Positions 1 through 10,776 of a DNA stretch of 64,000 bases are shown piece after piece. The stretch's first letter is position 1. Each line of letters opens with the position of its first letter. The DNA is taken from the NCBI GenBank assembly GCA_014872815.1, contig WKFK01000014.1, positions 372,001-436,000 of the forward strand, given 5' to 3'. The translations under genes and the position numbers were made by a program. The notes under the pieces were generated by a model, which was not told where the DNA came from, searched no databases, and saw only the letters and a list, made by a program, of their open reading frames with translations. The stretch comes from Paracoccaceae bacterium (GTDB lineage Bacteria > Pseudomonadota > Alphaproteobacteria > Rhodobacterales > Rhodobacteraceae).

Positions 1-105
1 CTCCCTCCTCCCTCCCTGATGGAGTTGGTTGTCGGCGCCCTACGTTACGCCTTGACGCACGGCGCCGGTCTGAACCCAAGTCAGACCACTCACGGACACA
101 AGGCC

Positions 106-139
106 AGCGCCGGTTGCTCCCACCCGAGCAACCGGCGCT
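106..139. terminator. Strong 14-bp hairpin, possible terminator
   Basis: Positions 106-119 (AGCGCCGGTTGCTC) pair perfectly with 126-139 around a 6-nt loop. The sequence after it on plus is only mildly T-rich, so an intrinsic terminator for a plus-strand gene ending left of the window is possible but not proven. I see no convincing gene in 1-209; the open frames there lack a recognisable product. Confidence 0.4.
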
Positions 140-158
140 TTACGTTGTGGACCTCAGC

Positions 159-187
159 AAAAAGAGCGCCCCCAAGAGGAGGCGCTC
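159..187 (-). terminator. Intrinsic terminator of the nap operon
   Basis: On the minus strand a 7-bp GC-rich stem (GAGCGCC/GGCGCTC, plus positions 164-170 and 181-187) is followed by five T residues (plus 159-163). It lies 22 bp past the napC stop, as expected for the end of the nap transcript. Confidence 0.75.
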
Positions 188-209
188 CTATCTTTATTCA
201 CCGAACAGT

Positions 210-923
210 TCAGTTGGACGCCAGATAGCCCTTGATCTCACGTCCTGACGTGGCGACATCACGCCCTGGGTTTTCCGGCACAACAATCTCGCCATCCAGC
301 TCTGCTGTCACCTCTTCGTAGGTTTTCAGATAGTTTTCAGGCAGTCGGTGCGCGATACCTTGGTGACAATCGATACAGGTTTTACCTTCATCCAACGCCA
401 GCTGGTGCTGCGCAGCGGCGCGGTTTTCCTGCACGGTGAAGTCCATATAGGTGAACTTGTGGCAGTTACGGCACTCCCGACTATCACTTTTCTTCATCTT
501 TACCCAAGAGGCAGACGCCATCGCAAGCCGATGCTCGTTGTACTTCTCTTCGGTGTCGATAGTCCCCATCACAGTGTGATACAGGTCTTTAGATGCGAGG
601 ATCTTCGCCTTGATCTTATGCTGCCACTCTTTGGGTACGTGACAGTCCGGACAGGTCGCCCGCACGCCCGAGCGGTTGTTGTAGTGGATGGTCTCTGTAT
701 ATTCCTCGAAATTGCGCTCCATCTCGTGACAGGACACACAGAACTCTTCAGTATTGGTTAGTTCCAGCGACCAGTGGAACCCGCCCCAAAACAGGATACC
801 CGCCAGAAATCCGCCAAACAGCAGTCCACCCAGCGAAAACACAGAGGTAGGAGACCACAGTGTCCTCCAGGTGCGACGGAAAAATCCGGGCTTTTTGCCG
901 GTGGGGTTGTCTTGATCAGACAT
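210..923 (-). CDS. napC: Tetrahaem cytochrome c NapC, quinol dehydrogenase of periplasmic nitrate reductase
   Basis: This 237-residue membrane-anchored cytochrome passes electrons from the quinol pool to periplasmic NapB/NapA. One hydrophobic segment near residues 28-50 is the N-terminal anchor. Four CxxCH haem sites are visible (CVSCH, CPDCH, CRNCH, CIDCH), the number expected for the NapC/NirT family, and the length is typical. The start has a good AGGAAGG site upstream. It is the last gene of napFDAGHBC, 23 bp after napB, and is followed by an intrinsic terminator. NirT or TorC relatives are alternatives by family, but the nap context settles the call. Confidence 0.96.
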   Translation of the reverse strand: MSDQDNPTGKKPGFFRRTWRTLWSPTSVFSLGGLLFGGFLAGILFWGGFHWSLELTNTEEFCVSCHEMERNFEEYTETIHYNNRSGVRATCPDCHVPKEWQHKIKAKILASKDLYHTVMGTIDTEEKYNEHRLAMASASWVKMKKSDSRECRNCHKFTYMDFTVQENRAAAQHQLALDEGKTCIDCHQGIAHRLPENYLKTYEEVTAELDGEIVVPENPGRDVATSGREIKGYLASN

Positions 924-946
924 AGCTACCTTCCTTTTTCCGGGCG

Positions 947-1381
947 TCAGTTGGACGGCTCAAATTCGTTTTCAACCAACGCAGGCGCATTGGCCTGTGG
1001 CACGTGGCATTGGTTACAGAACCAACGGGTGCCAGCTACTTCGTCTAGTTGCTGGCCTTCGCGGCCCAAGTAGTGGGTCATCGACAGTGTCGGTGCGCCC
1101 CGCTCACCCGCTTTGGTCCAGTCGTGGCAGGCCAGACACTGGTTGGCGCTCAGATCGATCTGGTATTGTTCCACTGTGTGGGGGATCAGTGGCGGCTGTT
1201 GACGATAATTGCGCGCCACGCGGCCAGATTGCTGATGGAGCGGTTCATCCAGACGATTAGAGGCATCGATCGGGTCATTTCGCAGAGACTTTAGCCCACT
1301 TGCCTGATCCGCGACAGCAAGCCCGCTGCCAAGAACAATGGCCGCAGCCGTCAGGACGCTGATGAGGGGATGTTTTTTCAT
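947..1381 (-). CDS. napB: Dihaem cytochrome c NapB, small subunit of periplasmic nitrate reductase
   Basis: The 144-residue protein has an N-terminal signal peptide (KK, hydrophobic stretch, cleavage near AVA-DQ) and two CxxCH haem sites (CLACH, CNQCH), the NapB signature. In the periplasm it forms a complex with NapA and relays electrons from NapC. An AAGGAG ribosome site precedes the ATG. It sits between napH and napC in the same orientation, 20 bp after napH, so it is almost certainly co-transcribed with them. Confidence 0.96.
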   Translation of the reverse strand: MKKHPLISVLTAAAIVLGSGLAVADQASGLKSLRNDPIDASNRLDEPLHQQSGRVARNYRQQPPLIPHTVEQYQIDLSANQCLACHDWTKAGERGAPTLSMTHYLGREGQQLDEVAGTRWFCNQCHVPQANAPALVENEFEPSN

Positions 1382-1401
1382 CTTTCTTTCTCCTTAGCTT
1401 C

Positions 1402-2322
1402 TTAGGCGGCTTTGCCGACCTTTGGCGCTGGGTTGGTTCGGTTTCGGACACGCCCCGGCGCGGGCGTCTCGTCAAATCGATGGGTAAAGTGGAAAACGTT
1501 GACCGAGCACACATCGATGCAACGGCCACAATTTGTGCAATCAGGCGACAGGATCAGCGGGGTGTCCGCGTCTTTGCCGCGCAGCGCAGGGGTGATCACC
1601 TGCATTTCCGGACAGACCGCAAAACAGTCCATACAATCATCACAGGCCGCGCGTTTTTGCGCGGTGACCCGCAAAAGAGACTTGCTGCCCAAGAGGCCAT
1701 AAAAGGCTCCGACTGGGCACAGGTGCCCACACCAGCCTCTCCGGGCCAGCAGCAGATCAAACAGGAACACACCAAGAACCAAAGCCCAGGCAAATCCGGC
1801 GCCAAAAATCAGCCCGCGGTGCAGCATGGAAATCGGATTCACAAACTCCCAGGCGACAGTGCCGGTCAGCACGCTCACGCCGAGGACCATAGCCAGCATG
1901 AAATACTTGGTGCCGCGCTTGGGCTGCCAGCCTTTCGGCAGGTCCAGCTTGCGATGCAGCCAGCTGGCGGCATCCGTGACCGGATTGATCGGGCAAACCC
2001 AGCTGCAATACACGCGACCGCCAATCAGAGCGTATATCACACCAACAATCACCGCACCGATCAGGGCGGTCAGCTCCGGCCAATGTCCGGCCACCATGCC
2101 CTGAAGCGCGATGAACGGGTCGGTCAGCGGCAGCAAATCAAAGGTCAGCGATCCGCTGAGATTGCCTTTCACCCACCAAATGCCAAACCAAGGCCCGAGC
2201 AAAAACAGGCTCAGGAAAATTGCTTGGCTCGCGCGGCGCAGGATCAGAAACCGATACGCCAACCAATAGCCTTTGTCGCGAATGGCTTCGGCGCCAACCG
2301 GCAGTGCAGTTTTATCGCTCAT
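1402..2322 (-). CDS. napH: NapH, membrane quinol dehydrogenase ferredoxin subunit
   Basis: The 306-residue integral membrane protein has about four transmembrane segments in the first two thirds, two CxxxCP motifs in cytoplasmic loops (CSWVCP, CGHLCP) and two C-terminal [4Fe-4S] ferredoxin motifs ([12 protein letters not shown] and [12 protein letters not shown]). This is the NapH architecture. With NapG it provides an alternative quinol route to NapA. Its ATG overlaps the napG stop by 4 nt, which suggests translational coupling. Confidence 0.95.
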   Translation of the reverse strand: MSDKTALPVGAEAIRDKGYWLAYRFLILRRASQAIFLSLFLLGPWFGIWWVKGNLSGSLTFDLLPLTDPFIALQGMVAGHWPELTALIGAVIVGVIYALIGGRVYCSWVCPINPVTDAASWLHRKLDLPKGWQPKRGTKYFMLAMVLGVSVLTGTVAWEFVNPISMLHRGLIFGAGFAWALVLGVFLFDLLLARRGWCGHLCPVGAFYGLLGSKSLLRVTAQKRAACDDCMDCFAVCPEMQVITPALRGKDADTPLILSPDCTNCGRCIDVCSVNVFHFTHRFDETPAPGRVRNRTNPAPKVGKAA

Positions 2323-3149
2323 TGCCCCACACCTCCTGTTGTGGCGCCTTTTGGCAACTTGAAGGTCGGCTCAAAACCCCCTGGTGCCGCTAGATTATCT
2401 GTGCCCGCACCTGGCAACCGATCCGGCAGGTCGATGATTTCATCCACAATATCGGGGCGCTGTTCCCAGCTACGTTTGTAGTGCTCGGCCTGATCAGCCT
2501 GCGCCACACGGATCGGCAAAACCTTGATCGCAGCCTCGCCCGGCAACACGCAGGATTTCTCACACTTGCCGCAGCCGGTGCAGTGATCCGAATGCACAAC
2601 AGGCATAAAGATCGCATGGTGACCGGAGCGTTCGTTATGGCGCCGCTCCAGCGTGATGGCCTCATCAATCACCGGGCAAACGCGGTAACAGACGTCACAA
2701 CGCAAACCGAGTGCGTTCAGGCAATTCTCCTGATCGATCAGCACCGCCAAGCCCATGCGGCTGTCGTCAATGTCGGTCAAACCTTTGTCCAGCGCCCCTG
2801 TTGGGCAGGCAGCCACGCAAGGAATATCCTCACACATCTCACACGGCACATCACGGGCGGTGAAAAACGGCGTGCCGGTCGCAGCACCATCTACGCCGAG
2901 TTCGGCGAGAGTGAGCGTGTCATAGGGGCAATCCCGCACACACAGACCGCAGCGGATACAGGCGGCCAAAAAGTCGTCTTCAGGCAAAGCCCCGGGTGGG
3001 CGGATGGCCCGATCTGGCAAGGCCCGTGCATCCTTTACAAACCAGGCCAATGTCATGCCCGCCACCGCACAGCCAGCCGTTCCCCGCGCAGCATCCTGAA
3101 GGAAGCGGCGCCGGGCGGGGTTTTTTGGCTGTGTCGACGTGGCGGACAT
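2319..3149 (-). CDS. napG: NapG, periplasmic ferredoxin-type electron carrier
   Basis: The 276-residue protein starts with a twin-arginine signal (RRRFLQ followed by a hydrophobic stretch) for folded export, then four [4Fe-4S] binding motifs, including [35 protein letters not shown] and [11 protein letters not shown]. NapG pairs with membrane NapH to carry electrons from quinol toward NapA. The gene lies between napA (32 bp gap) and napH (4-nt overlap) in the operon. Confidence 0.95.
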   Translation of the reverse strand: MSATSTQPKNPARRRFLQDAARGTAGCAVAGMTLAWFVKDARALPDRAIRPPGALPEDDFLAACIRCGLCVRDCPYDTLTLAELGVDGAATGTPFFTARDVPCEMCEDIPCVAACPTGALDKGLTDIDDSRMGLAVLIDQENCLNALGLRCDVCYRVCPVIDEAITLERRHNERSGHHAIFMPVVHSDHCTGCGKCEKSCVLPGEAAIKVLPIRVAQADQAEHYKRSWEQRPDIVDEIIDLPDRLPGAGTDNLAAPGGFEPTFKLPKGATTGGVGQ

Positions 3150-3181
3150 GGCTCTAGCTTTCGTTCCTGTGGGAAGAGCGC

Positions 3182-5671
3182 TTAAACGCGCTCAATCTTA
3201 CAGGCACATTTCTTGAAGTCGGTCTCTTTGGAGAGCGGGCAAGTGGCGTCCAAAGTCAGCTTGTTGATCAGCTGGCCTTCGTCAAACCACGGCACAAACA
3301 CCACCCCTTTGGGCATCTTGTTCCGACCCCGGGTTTCCACCCGGCTGTGCATGTCGCCCCTACGGGTGGAGATCACAATCTCCTGCCCCCGGCGCAGACC
3401 ACGCTCGCGTGCATCCTCTGGATGCATGAACACTTGCGCATAGGGATAAGACCGGTGCAGCTCCGGCACACGACGGGTCATGGAACCCGAGTGCCAGTGC
3501 TCAAGCACACGACCGGTTACGAGCCACAGGTTGTAGTCGTCATCCGGGCTTTCCGCTGGCGGCTCATAGGGGGCAAAGATGACTTTGGCTTTTCCATCCT
3601 TGTGGCCATAGAATTTCACGCCCTCGCCTTCTGGAACATAGGGGTCATAGCCCTCGCGGAAGCGATACAGCGTTTCCTTGCCATCCACGACCGGCCACCG
3701 CAGGCCGCGCGCTTTGTGATAGGTGTCAAACTCCGCCAGATCGTGCGCTTTGCCGCGTCCAAAGGAGGCATACTCCTCGAACAGGCCTTTCTGCACGTAG
3801 AACCCAAAGTGGTTGGATTCATCGTTGGCAAAGCCTTCTTGCAGCTCGTCCAGGCCGTATTTGTCGACCTGACCATTGGCAAACAGCACCTCAAACAGCG
3901 TTTTGCCTTTGTATTCCGGATTGGCATCCAGAATATCCGCTGGCCAAACCTCGTCTGTCATAAAGCGCTTGGAGAACTCCATCAGCTGCCACACATCGGA
4001 CTTAGCATCGCCCGGCGCATCCACCTGCTGACGCCAGAATTGAGTCCGACGCTCTGCGTTGCCATAGGCGCCTTCTTTCTCCACCCACATCGCGGTGGGC
4101 AGGATCAGGTCAGCGGCCAAGGTGGTCACGGTTGGATAAGGATCTGACACCACAACAAAATTGTCGGGGTTACGGTACCCCGGGTAACCTTCCTCGTTCA
4201 TATTCGGTGCGGCTTGCATGTTGTTGTTACACTGCACCCAATAGGCGTTGATCTTGCCGTCTTTCAGGTCGCGGTTCTGTTGCACCGCGTGGGAACCCAC
4301 TTTGGCGTTCAGGATACCGGCTGGCAGCTTCCATTTCTTCTCAGAAATCGCCCGATGTTCATCATTGGCCACAACCATGTCCGCTGGCAGGCGGTGGGCA
4401 AAGGTACCAACCTCACGCGCAGTACCGCAGGCAGACGGTTGACCCGTCAGAGAGAATGGCGAGTTGCCCGGCTCAGAGATTTTGCCGGTCAGCAGGTGCA
4501 CGTTGTACATCAACCCATTCACCCAGGACCCGCGGGTGTGCTGGTTGAATCCCATGGTCCAAAGCGACATGACCTTGCGATCCGGATCGGCATATTGTTG
4601 CGCTAAACGCAGAAGCGCATTTTCCGGCACGCCGGAAATTTCGCTGGTCTTCTCAAGAGTGTATTCGGAGACATACTCTTTGTAGGCCTCAAAATCGATT
4701 TCCTCCAGCTTGCCGTTATTTGGGTTCGCGGCCGCCTGTTGCAGTGGGTGCTCGTCCCGCAAACCATAGCCGATATCGGTCACCGCTTTGGTGAAGTTCA
4801 CATTTTCATTCACGAAGTCCCAGTTCACCGCATCATTTTCGATGATGTAGTTGGCGATAAAGTTCAGGATCGCCAAATCAGTTTGCGGCGTGAAGATCAT
4901 GCCGTTGTCCGCAAGCTCAAACGAACGATGCTCAAAGGTAGAGAGCACATGCACCTGCGCACCCGGCTTGGTCAGACGGGTATCGGTTAGGCGCGACCAC
5001 AGAATTGGGTGCATCTCCGCCATATTAGAACCCCAAAGCACAAAGGTGTCTGCGTGCTCAAGGTCGTCATAGCAGCCCATCGGCTCATCGATGCCAAAGG
5101 CGCGCATAAAGCCAACCACAGCCGACGCCATACAGTGACGCGCGTTGGGATCGATGTTGTTGGACAAGAAGCCCGCTTTCATCAGCTTGGCCGCAGCATA
5201 GCCTTCCCAAACGGTCCACTGACCGGAGCCAAACATGCCAATGCCGGTTGGACCTTTGTCGGCCAGCGCGGCTTTCCACTTCTCCGCCATGACGTCGAAA
5301 GCTTCTTCCCAGCTCACCGGGGTGAACTCGCCCTCTTTGTCATAGACACCGCCCGTCTTGCGCAGCAGCGGCGTGGTCAAACGGTCTTCGCCGTACATGA
5401 TCTTGGACAGGAAGTAGCCTTTGATACAGTTCAGGCCGCGGTTCACCGGCGCCTCTGGGTCACCTTGGGTCGCAACCACCCGGCCCTCTTTTGTGCCAAC
5501 CAAAACGGAACAGCCCGTGCCACAGAAACGACAAGGCGCCTTGTCCCATCGGATGTCAGGTGTCCCCACCTGTGCCTGGGCCTCCTTGGGCAACGTAATT
5601 CCCGCTGCAGTCGCCGTGGCGGCGGCAGCAGAGGCTTTCAAAAATGTGCGACGGGACGTGGGCAATGTCAT
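3182..5671 (-). CDS. napA: Periplasmic nitrate reductase catalytic subunit NapA
   Basis: The 829-residue molybdoenzyme reduces nitrate to nitrite in the periplasm. It begins with a twin-arginine signal (SRRTFLKA, residues 6-13) and an alanine-rich h-region. The N-terminal [4Fe-4S] cluster cysteines are C47, C50, C54 and C82. C180 in the [11 protein letters not shown] segment is the expected molybdenum ligand, a Cys and not Sec. Length and motifs match NapA rather than formate dehydrogenase. A GGAGG ribosome site precedes the ATG. NapD, encoded just upstream, is its dedicated export and maturation chaperone. Confidence 0.97.
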   Translation of the reverse strand: MTLPTSRRTFLKASAAAATATAAGITLPKEAQAQVGTPDIRWDKAPCRFCGTGCSVLVGTKEGRVVATQGDPEAPVNRGLNCIKGYFLSKIMYGEDRLTTPLLRKTGGVYDKEGEFTPVSWEEAFDVMAEKWKAALADKGPTGIGMFGSGQWTVWEGYAAAKLMKAGFLSNNIDPNARHCMASAVVGFMRAFGIDEPMGCYDDLEHADTFVLWGSNMAEMHPILWSRLTDTRLTKPGAQVHVLSTFEHRSFELADNGMIFTPQTDLAILNFIANYIIENDAVNWDFVNENVNFTKAVTDIGYGLRDEHPLQQAAANPNNGKLEEIDFEAYKEYVSEYTLEKTSEISGVPENALLRLAQQYADPDRKVMSLWTMGFNQHTRGSWVNGLMYNVHLLTGKISEPGNSPFSLTGQPSACGTAREVGTFAHRLPADMVVANDEHRAISEKKWKLPAGILNAKVGSHAVQQNRDLKDGKINAYWVQCNNNMQAAPNMNEEGYPGYRNPDNFVVVSDPYPTVTTLAADLILPTAMWVEKEGAYGNAERRTQFWRQQVDAPGDAKSDVWQLMEFSKRFMTDEVWPADILDANPEYKGKTLFEVLFANGQVDKYGLDELQEGFANDESNHFGFYVQKGLFEEYASFGRGKAHDLAEFDTYHKARGLRWPVVDGKETLYRFREGYDPYVPEGEGVKFYGHKDGKAKVIFAPYEPPAESPDDDYNLWLVTGRVLEHWHSGSMTRRVPELHRSYPYAQVFMHPEDARERGLRRGQEIVISTRRGDMHSRVETRGRNKMPKGVVFVPWFDEGQLINKLTLDATCPLSKETDFKKCACKIERV

Positions 5672-5683
5672 GGCTGGTCCTCC

Positions 5684-5947
5684 TTAGAGCGCTTGAGATG
5701 CGGTCGCATCTGCGCCGCTCGGTTCAAAATGGTGATAAGTCAGCGTGACCGTGATCACGCCGGGGATCTGGTGCATGTCCATGATGATTTCAGACGCGCG
5801 CCTAGTCTCGGTATCCTCCACCGTGACAACGATGCGCCCATCCTCATGGGCGTGCACTTCACAGCCCTCAGACGCATCAATCGCCGACACAACGGCCGGC
5901 GCTTTTTCAGGCATCGCGTGGACTAAACATCCGCAGATATTGTACAT
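5684..5947 (-). CDS. napD: NapD, chaperone for the NapA twin-arginine signal
   Basis: This 87-residue cytoplasmic protein has the small NapD ferredoxin-like fold pattern, with a C-G-C-L-V-H start and a V-T-L-T-Y-H-H end. In known systems NapD binds the NapA signal peptide until cofactor insertion is complete. The gene overlaps the end of napF by 25 bp and lies 12 bp before napA, the usual nap order. Confidence 0.93.
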   Translation of the reverse strand: MYNICGCLVHAMPEKAPAVVSAIDASEGCEVHAHEDGRIVVTVEDTETRRASEIIMDMHQIPGVITVTLTYHHFEPSGADATASQAL

Positions 5948-6480
5948 TCGGTAATCTCGCTGGCTGTTGATAGGCTGGCGGTTTGCTGAAGCGCTGGGCG
6001 CTCAACGGTGATGGCATCAGACGGGCAAGGCGCCACGCAGGCGCCACATCCGGTACATGTTTCAAGATCAATCAATGGCGCTGAGCGGCCGCCCGTCATC
6101 AGGCGAAAGTGGATTGCATTCTCATCGCAATGGTCTTCACAGGTACGACAGGCAACGCCTTGTAGGGACAGACAGCGGTCTTCGACACGCGCGCGATAGT
6201 CCCAATGGTTCGCCTGTTGAATTGCTCCAACACTGCATGCTTCGGTGCAAGCTCCGCAGAACGTACACTCCCGCGCAGTCAGATCCACCATGGGGAAGCC
6301 GTCGGTGTCTGCTGTAATGATGGCTTGCGGGCAGTTCGCGGCACAGTCTCCGCACCGTGTGCATTTCTCGACAAAAGAAGCCAGCTCCAGCGCCCCCGGA
6401 GGGCGTAGAAAATCACTTTCTTCAAAATGCCCCCGCAAAAATGCACGTCTCTGGGGCGAATGGGTCGTCTTTCTTGCCAC
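5923..6480 (-). CDS. napF: NapF, cytoplasmic ferredoxin-type maturation protein
   Basis: The 185-residue protein carries several [4Fe-4S] motifs (CTRCGDCAANCP, CTFCGACTEAC, CRTCEDHC, CTGCGACVAPCP), as NapF does. NapF interacts with NapA in the cytoplasm and is thought to help load its Fe-S or molybdenum cofactor. The start chosen is a GTG at 6480, which gives the expected N-terminus with a T-A-T-like RRAFLRG stretch. No in-frame ATG fits better. It is the first gene of the operon; no napE or napK is visible upstream. Confidence 0.93.
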   Translation of the reverse strand: MARKTTHSPQRRAFLRGHFEESDFLRPPGALELASFVEKCTRCGDCAANCPQAIITADTDGFPMVDLTARECTFCGACTEACSVGAIQQANHWDYRARVEDRCLSLQGVACRTCEDHCDENAIHFRLMTGGRSAPLIDLETCTGCGACVAPCPSDAITVERPALQQTASLSTASEITECTISADV

Positions 6481-6551
6481 GTAAACACCTACTGATGTTT
6501 TTCTGTTGCCTCTTCATGAGGTCAGGTTGGTTGCAAAACGAGTGCCTGTAA

Positions 6552-6565
6552 TTGACTTTAATCAT
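6552..6565 (-). promoter_or_regulatory. FNR/CRP-superfamily box upstream of napF
   Basis: TTGAC-TTTA-ATCAT matches the FNR consensus TTGAT-N4-ATCAA at 8 of 10 positions. Its centre is about 78 bp upstream of the napF start. FNR, FnrL or NnrR/DNR-type control of nap under low oxygen or nitric oxide is common in this family, but which regulator binds is inference. Confidence 0.5.
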
Positions 6566-6890
6566 GCCGTGGAAGTGAAAGCCGACAAAGTACAGATTTC
6601 AATGAAAGCAAGAAGGCGCAATTCCATTGGCCACGTTCCTGAAAAACGAGAACTTCAACAAAAACATATCCTGTTATTGCGATGTTTTGACGTGCCTGCT
6701 CTTCCCTCGAAAATCTCCTTTGGAAATTGGCGACAGAGATTGGATCAGTTTTTCTTGGAAATATTATTTTGCTGAAATCACACCGGGAATTCAGAAACAA
6801 TTTCCGCGGTGTTCTCAGCAAAGGCTCTTTGCTTGCTCTCAGCTTAGGTAGACCTTAGCTCGCACTTCATGTGTTACATAATATGCAAAA

Positions 6891-6918
6891 ATGACACTTA
6901 TCAGGTAACATTTATATT
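6891..6918 (+). promoter_or_regulatory. Candidate sigma-70 promoter for paaJ
   Basis: ATGACA (6891-6896) and TATATT (6913-6918) are separated by 16 bp, a reasonable -35/-10 pair. Transcription would start near 6925, just before the operator-like sequence at 6947. Confidence 0.35.
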
Positions 6919-6946
6919 GCCGCGAATCGAACTTCCCGATATCCCA

Positions 6947-6960
6947 ACCATACGGTCGGC
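6947..6960 (+). promoter_or_regulatory. Candidate PaaR (TetR) operator before paaJ
   Basis: ACCATACGGTCGGC resembles the sequence ACCGAACGGTTGGT found between paaI and paaZ (10 of 14 positions). It lies 40 bp upstream of the paaJ start, where a repressor would block transcription. Confidence 0.45.
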
Positions 6961-6999
6961 AATTGCGAACAGGACCGAGCACACCACCACGGAGACGAC

Positions 7000-8205
<1,206 letters not shown>

Positions 8206-8235
8206 GGCACCCCAAGCCTGAGGAGGAACCCAGTC

Positions 8236-9213
8236 ATGTATGCACAGATGATCAAATCCGAGGCGTCCACCGACGACCCGGAGCAGCTCAAAGAGTTTCA
8301 GGCCAAGATCGATGCCGACATCAAGGTCGAGCCGCGTGACTGGATGCCCGAAGGCTATCGCAAAACCCTGATCCGCCAAATCGGCCAACACGCGCACAGC
8401 GAAATTGTTGGCCAATTGCCAGAAGGCAATTGGATCACCCGCGCGCCCACGCTGGAGCGCAAGATGATCCTGCTCGCCAAGGTGCAAGACGAGGCCGGCC
8501 ACGGCCTTTACCTCTACGCCGCCGCAGAAACGCTGGGTGTGAGCCGCGATGACCTCACCGAACAGCTTCTGTCCGGCAAGATGAAGTATTCCTCCATCTT
8601 CAACTACCCCACGCTGAACTGGGCCGACATCGGCGCAGTGGGCTGGCTGGTGGATGGCGCCGCCATCATGAACCAGGTGCCGCTGCAACGGACCTCCTAT
8701 GGCCCCTACTCCCGCGCGATGATCCGCATCTGCAAGGAAGAAAGCTTTCACCAGCGTCAAGGCTACGACATCATGATGAAGATGGCCCAGGGTACTGAGG
8801 CGCAGAAGAAAATGGCGCAGGATGCGCTGAACCGCCTATGGTATCCAAGCCTCATGATGTTCGGCCCGTCCGACAAGGACTCAGTGCATTCCACCCAAAA
8901 CATGGCGTGGAAAATCAAAATGAACACAAACGACGAACTGCGTCAAAAGTTTGTCGACCAAACCGTGCCACAAGCCGAATACCTCGGCCTGACCATTCCG
9001 GACGAAAACCTGACATGGAACGAGGAAAAAGGCGGCTACGACTATTCCGACCCGGACTGGTCCGAGTTTTTTGACGTGCTCAAAGGCAACGGCCCCTGCA
9101 ACGCCGACCGCATGGAAGCCCGCAACAAAGCTTGGGACAACGGCGCTTGGGTGCGTGACGGCCTGATGGCCCATGCAGAGAAAAAACGCGCCGCCAAAAC
9201 AGCCGCAGAATAA
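8236..9213 (+). CDS. paaA: Phenylacetyl-CoA epoxidase catalytic subunit PaaA
   Basis: The 325-residue subunit carries the di-iron centre of the multicomponent 1,2-phenylacetyl-CoA epoxidase, a ring 1,2-epoxidation using O2. The ferritin-like helices contain the expected carboxylate and His ligand segments ([25 protein letters not shown]). Length matches the family. A strong AGGAGGA site precedes the ATG. paaB follows after 11 bp. Confidence 0.96.
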   Translation: MYAQMIKSEASTDDPEQLKEFQAKIDADIKVEPRDWMPEGYRKTLIRQIGQHAHSEIVGQLPEGNWITRAPTLERKMILLAKVQDEAGHGLYLYAAAETLGVSRDDLTEQLLSGKMKYSSIFNYPTLNWADIGAVGWLVDGAAIMNQVPLQRTSYGPYSRAMIRICKEESFHQRQGYDIMMKMAQGTEAQKKMAQDALNRLWYPSLMMFGPSDKDSVHSTQNMAWKIKMNTNDELRQKFVDQTVPQAEYLGLTIPDENLTWNEEKGGYDYSDPDWSEFFDVLKGNGPCNADRMEARNKAWDNGAWVRDGLMAHAEKKRAAKTAAE

Positions 9214-9224
9214 GGACTTAGATC

Positions 9225-9509
9225 ATGAGCAAAGAATGGCCCCTCTGGGAAATTTTCATTCGCGGCCAACACGGCCTGAGCCACCGTCACGTCGGCAGCC
9301 TGCACGCGCCAGACGCGGAAATGGCAATCAAAAACGCCCGTGACGTCTACACCCGTCGCAATGAAGGCGTGTCGATCTGGGTAGTGGAAGCCAACAACAT
9401 TTCGGCCTCCAGCCCGTCGGAAAAAGGCCCGCTATATGAGCCCTCCGAGAGCAAGATCTACCGCCACCCCACCTTCTTCGACATCCCGGATGAAGTGGGG
9501 CATATGTGA
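9225..9509 (+). CDS. paaB: Phenylacetyl-CoA epoxidase subunit PaaB
   Basis: This 94-residue protein opens with the characteristic PaaB segment (WPLWEIFIRGQHGLSHRHVG) and contains the A-R-D-V-Y-T-R-R-N-E-G motif. PaaB bridges the PaaAC heterodimers in the epoxidase complex. Its TGA overlaps the paaC ATG by one base, so the two are probably translationally coupled. Confidence 0.96.
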   Translation: MSKEWPLWEIFIRGQHGLSHRHVGSLHAPDAEMAIKNARDVYTRRNEGVSIWVVEANNISASSPSEKGPLYEPSESKIYRHPTFFDIPDEVGHM

Positions 9510-10276
9510 TGGCAAACGTGGACAAGGAGATGCTCACGCAGTTCCTGCTGCGCATGGGCGACAACACCCTCATTCTCGGCCACCGCGTCTCGGAATGGTG
9601 CGGCCACGCGCCGGTGCTGGAAGAAGACATCGCGCTCGCCAACACCGCGCTGGACCTGATTGGGCAGACCCAGCTCTGGCTCGGCTATGCCGCTGAAGTC
9701 ATGGATGACGGCAAAACTGCCGACGACATCGCCTTTCTGCGCGACGCCTGGGATTTCCGCAATTTGCTGCTTCTGGAGCTGCCAAATGGTGACTTCGGCC
9801 AGACCTTGATGCGCCAATTTCTGTTTGACGCCTATCAGTCAATTCTGCTGCCACGATTGATGAAGTCTTCCGACCAAACCATTGCGGAGATTGCAGAAAA
9901 GGCCTGCAAGGAAGCCGCGTATCACGTCGAGCGTTCCGCCGAAACCGTGGTTGGCCTGGGCGATGGCACTGAGGAAAGCCACAAGCGCATGCAGGCGGCC
10001 TTGGAGCGTTTGTGGCCCTATGTGGGTGAGATGTTTGCCTCTGATGAGGTCGACGCGGCCATGGCGGCAGCCGGTGTGGCACCTGATCCCGCGAGCCTAC
10101 GCGAAGAATATGATGCGCTGATTGGCAAGGTGTTGTCTGAGGCCACACTATCCATTCCGGACAGCGACTTTGCCCACAAAGGCGGCCGCAACGGAAAAAC
10201 CCACACCGAGCATCTCGGCCACCTGCTAACGCAAATGCAATGGCTGCAGCGCGCTTACCCGGGCGCAACGTGGTAA
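9509..10276 (+). CDS. paaC: Phenylacetyl-CoA epoxidase structural subunit PaaC
   Basis: The 255-residue ferritin-like protein pairs with PaaA; it has the fold but not a working di-iron centre in known complexes. Recognisable parts are the N-terminal LLRMGDNTLILGHRVSEW segment and the AYHVERSAETVVGLGDGT helix. I place the start at ATG 9509, where TGATG joins the paaB stop; a GTG one codon earlier (9506) is in frame but less likely. It overlaps the beginning of paaD. Confidence 0.95.
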   Translation: MANVDKEMLTQFLLRMGDNTLILGHRVSEWCGHAPVLEEDIALANTALDLIGQTQLWLGYAAEVMDDGKTADDIAFLRDAWDFRNLLLLELPNGDFGQTLMRQFLFDAYQSILLPRLMKSSDQTIAEIAEKACKEAAYHVERSAETVVGLGDGTEESHKRMQAALERLWPYVGEMFASDEVDAAMAAAGVAPDPASLREEYDALIGKVLSEATLSIPDSDFAHKGGRNGKTHTEHLGHLLTQMQWLQRAYPGATW

Positions 10277-10764
10277 ACGATCGCGAACATACCTCTGCTG
10301 AGCCCACCCTGCCCGAAGTGGCGCAGGTCTGGGACTGGCTGCACGCCGTGCCTGATCCCGAGATCCCCGTGATTTCCCTCACCGATCTCGGCATCATTCG
10401 GGACGTCGCGTATGAGGAAGACACTCTGATCGTGACGGTGACGCCGACGTACTCTGGTTGCCCGGCGACGAGCATCATCAACCTCGACATTGAAACCGCT
10501 CTACGCGGTCACGGTGTCGAAAAACTCGAACTGCGTCGACAACTCAGCCCAGCTTGGACCACCGATTGGATGACACAATCCGGCCGCGACAAGCTGGAGG
10601 CCTATGGCATCGCCCCGCCCCAGCCGGCTGGCGGCCCCGATAAATGCCCACACTGCGGCAGTCAACACGTTGAGAAAATGAGCCAATTTGGCTCCACCCC
10701 TTGTAAGGCCCAATGGCGCTGCACCGCCTGCCTGGAGCCTTTTGACTATTTTAAGTGCATCTGA
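10270..10764 (+). CDS. paaD: PaaD, Fe-S maturation factor of phenylacetyl-CoA epoxidase
   Basis: The protein joins an N-terminal MIP18/DUF59-like domain (VPDPEIPVISLTDLG, TYSGCPAT) to a C-terminal zinc-ribbon-like CPHCG...CTAC segment ending in FDYFKCI, exactly the PaaD layout. It is thought to help assemble the cluster of PaaE. The start is uncertain: GTG at 10270 overlaps the end of paaC and gives 164 residues, the usual size. An in-frame ATG at 10240 would add ten residues. Neither has a clear ribosome site, which fits translational coupling to paaC. Confidence 0.93.
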   Translation: MVNDREHTSAEPTLPEVAQVWDWLHAVPDPEIPVISLTDLGIIRDVAYEEDTLIVTVTPTYSGCPATSIINLDIETALRGHGVEKLELRRQLSPAWTTDWMTQSGRDKLEAYGIAPPQPAGGPDKCPHCGSQHVEKMSQFGSTPCKAQWRCTACLEPFDYFKCI

Positions 10765-10776
10765 GGAGAGACCCGA

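Larger units (their letters stand above)
6481..6999. other. 519-bp intergenic region between nap and paa operons
   Basis: This stretch separates two divergent operons. It is AT-richer than its flanks and has no gene I can support; the short minus-strand frame at 6558-6821 shows no family features. It holds an FNR-like box on the nap side and, on the paa side, a promoter-like pair and an operator-like sequence, listed separately. Confidence 0.7.

Noticed and set aside
19..228. 69-codon plus-strand frame at the window start
   Set aside because: It runs through the hairpin and the nap terminator and has no homology I recognise.
1480..2481. Long plus-strand open frame (333 codons) opposite napH and napG
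   Set aside because: It is the complement of two well-supported genes and its translation has no family features. GC-rich coding DNA often leaves such frames open.
3182..5671. NapA as a selenocysteine formate dehydrogenase
   Set aside because: The molybdenum ligand codon is Cys, and the nap gene order identifies nitrate reductase.
5009..5926. 305-codon plus-strand frame opposite napA and napD
   Set aside because: Shadow of the napA/napD coding strand, with no recognisable motif and no ribosome site.
6558..6821. 87-codon minus-strand frame in the nap-paa spacer, possible napE or napK
   Set aside because: The translation has no membrane segment of the NapE/NapK type and covers the FNR-like box.
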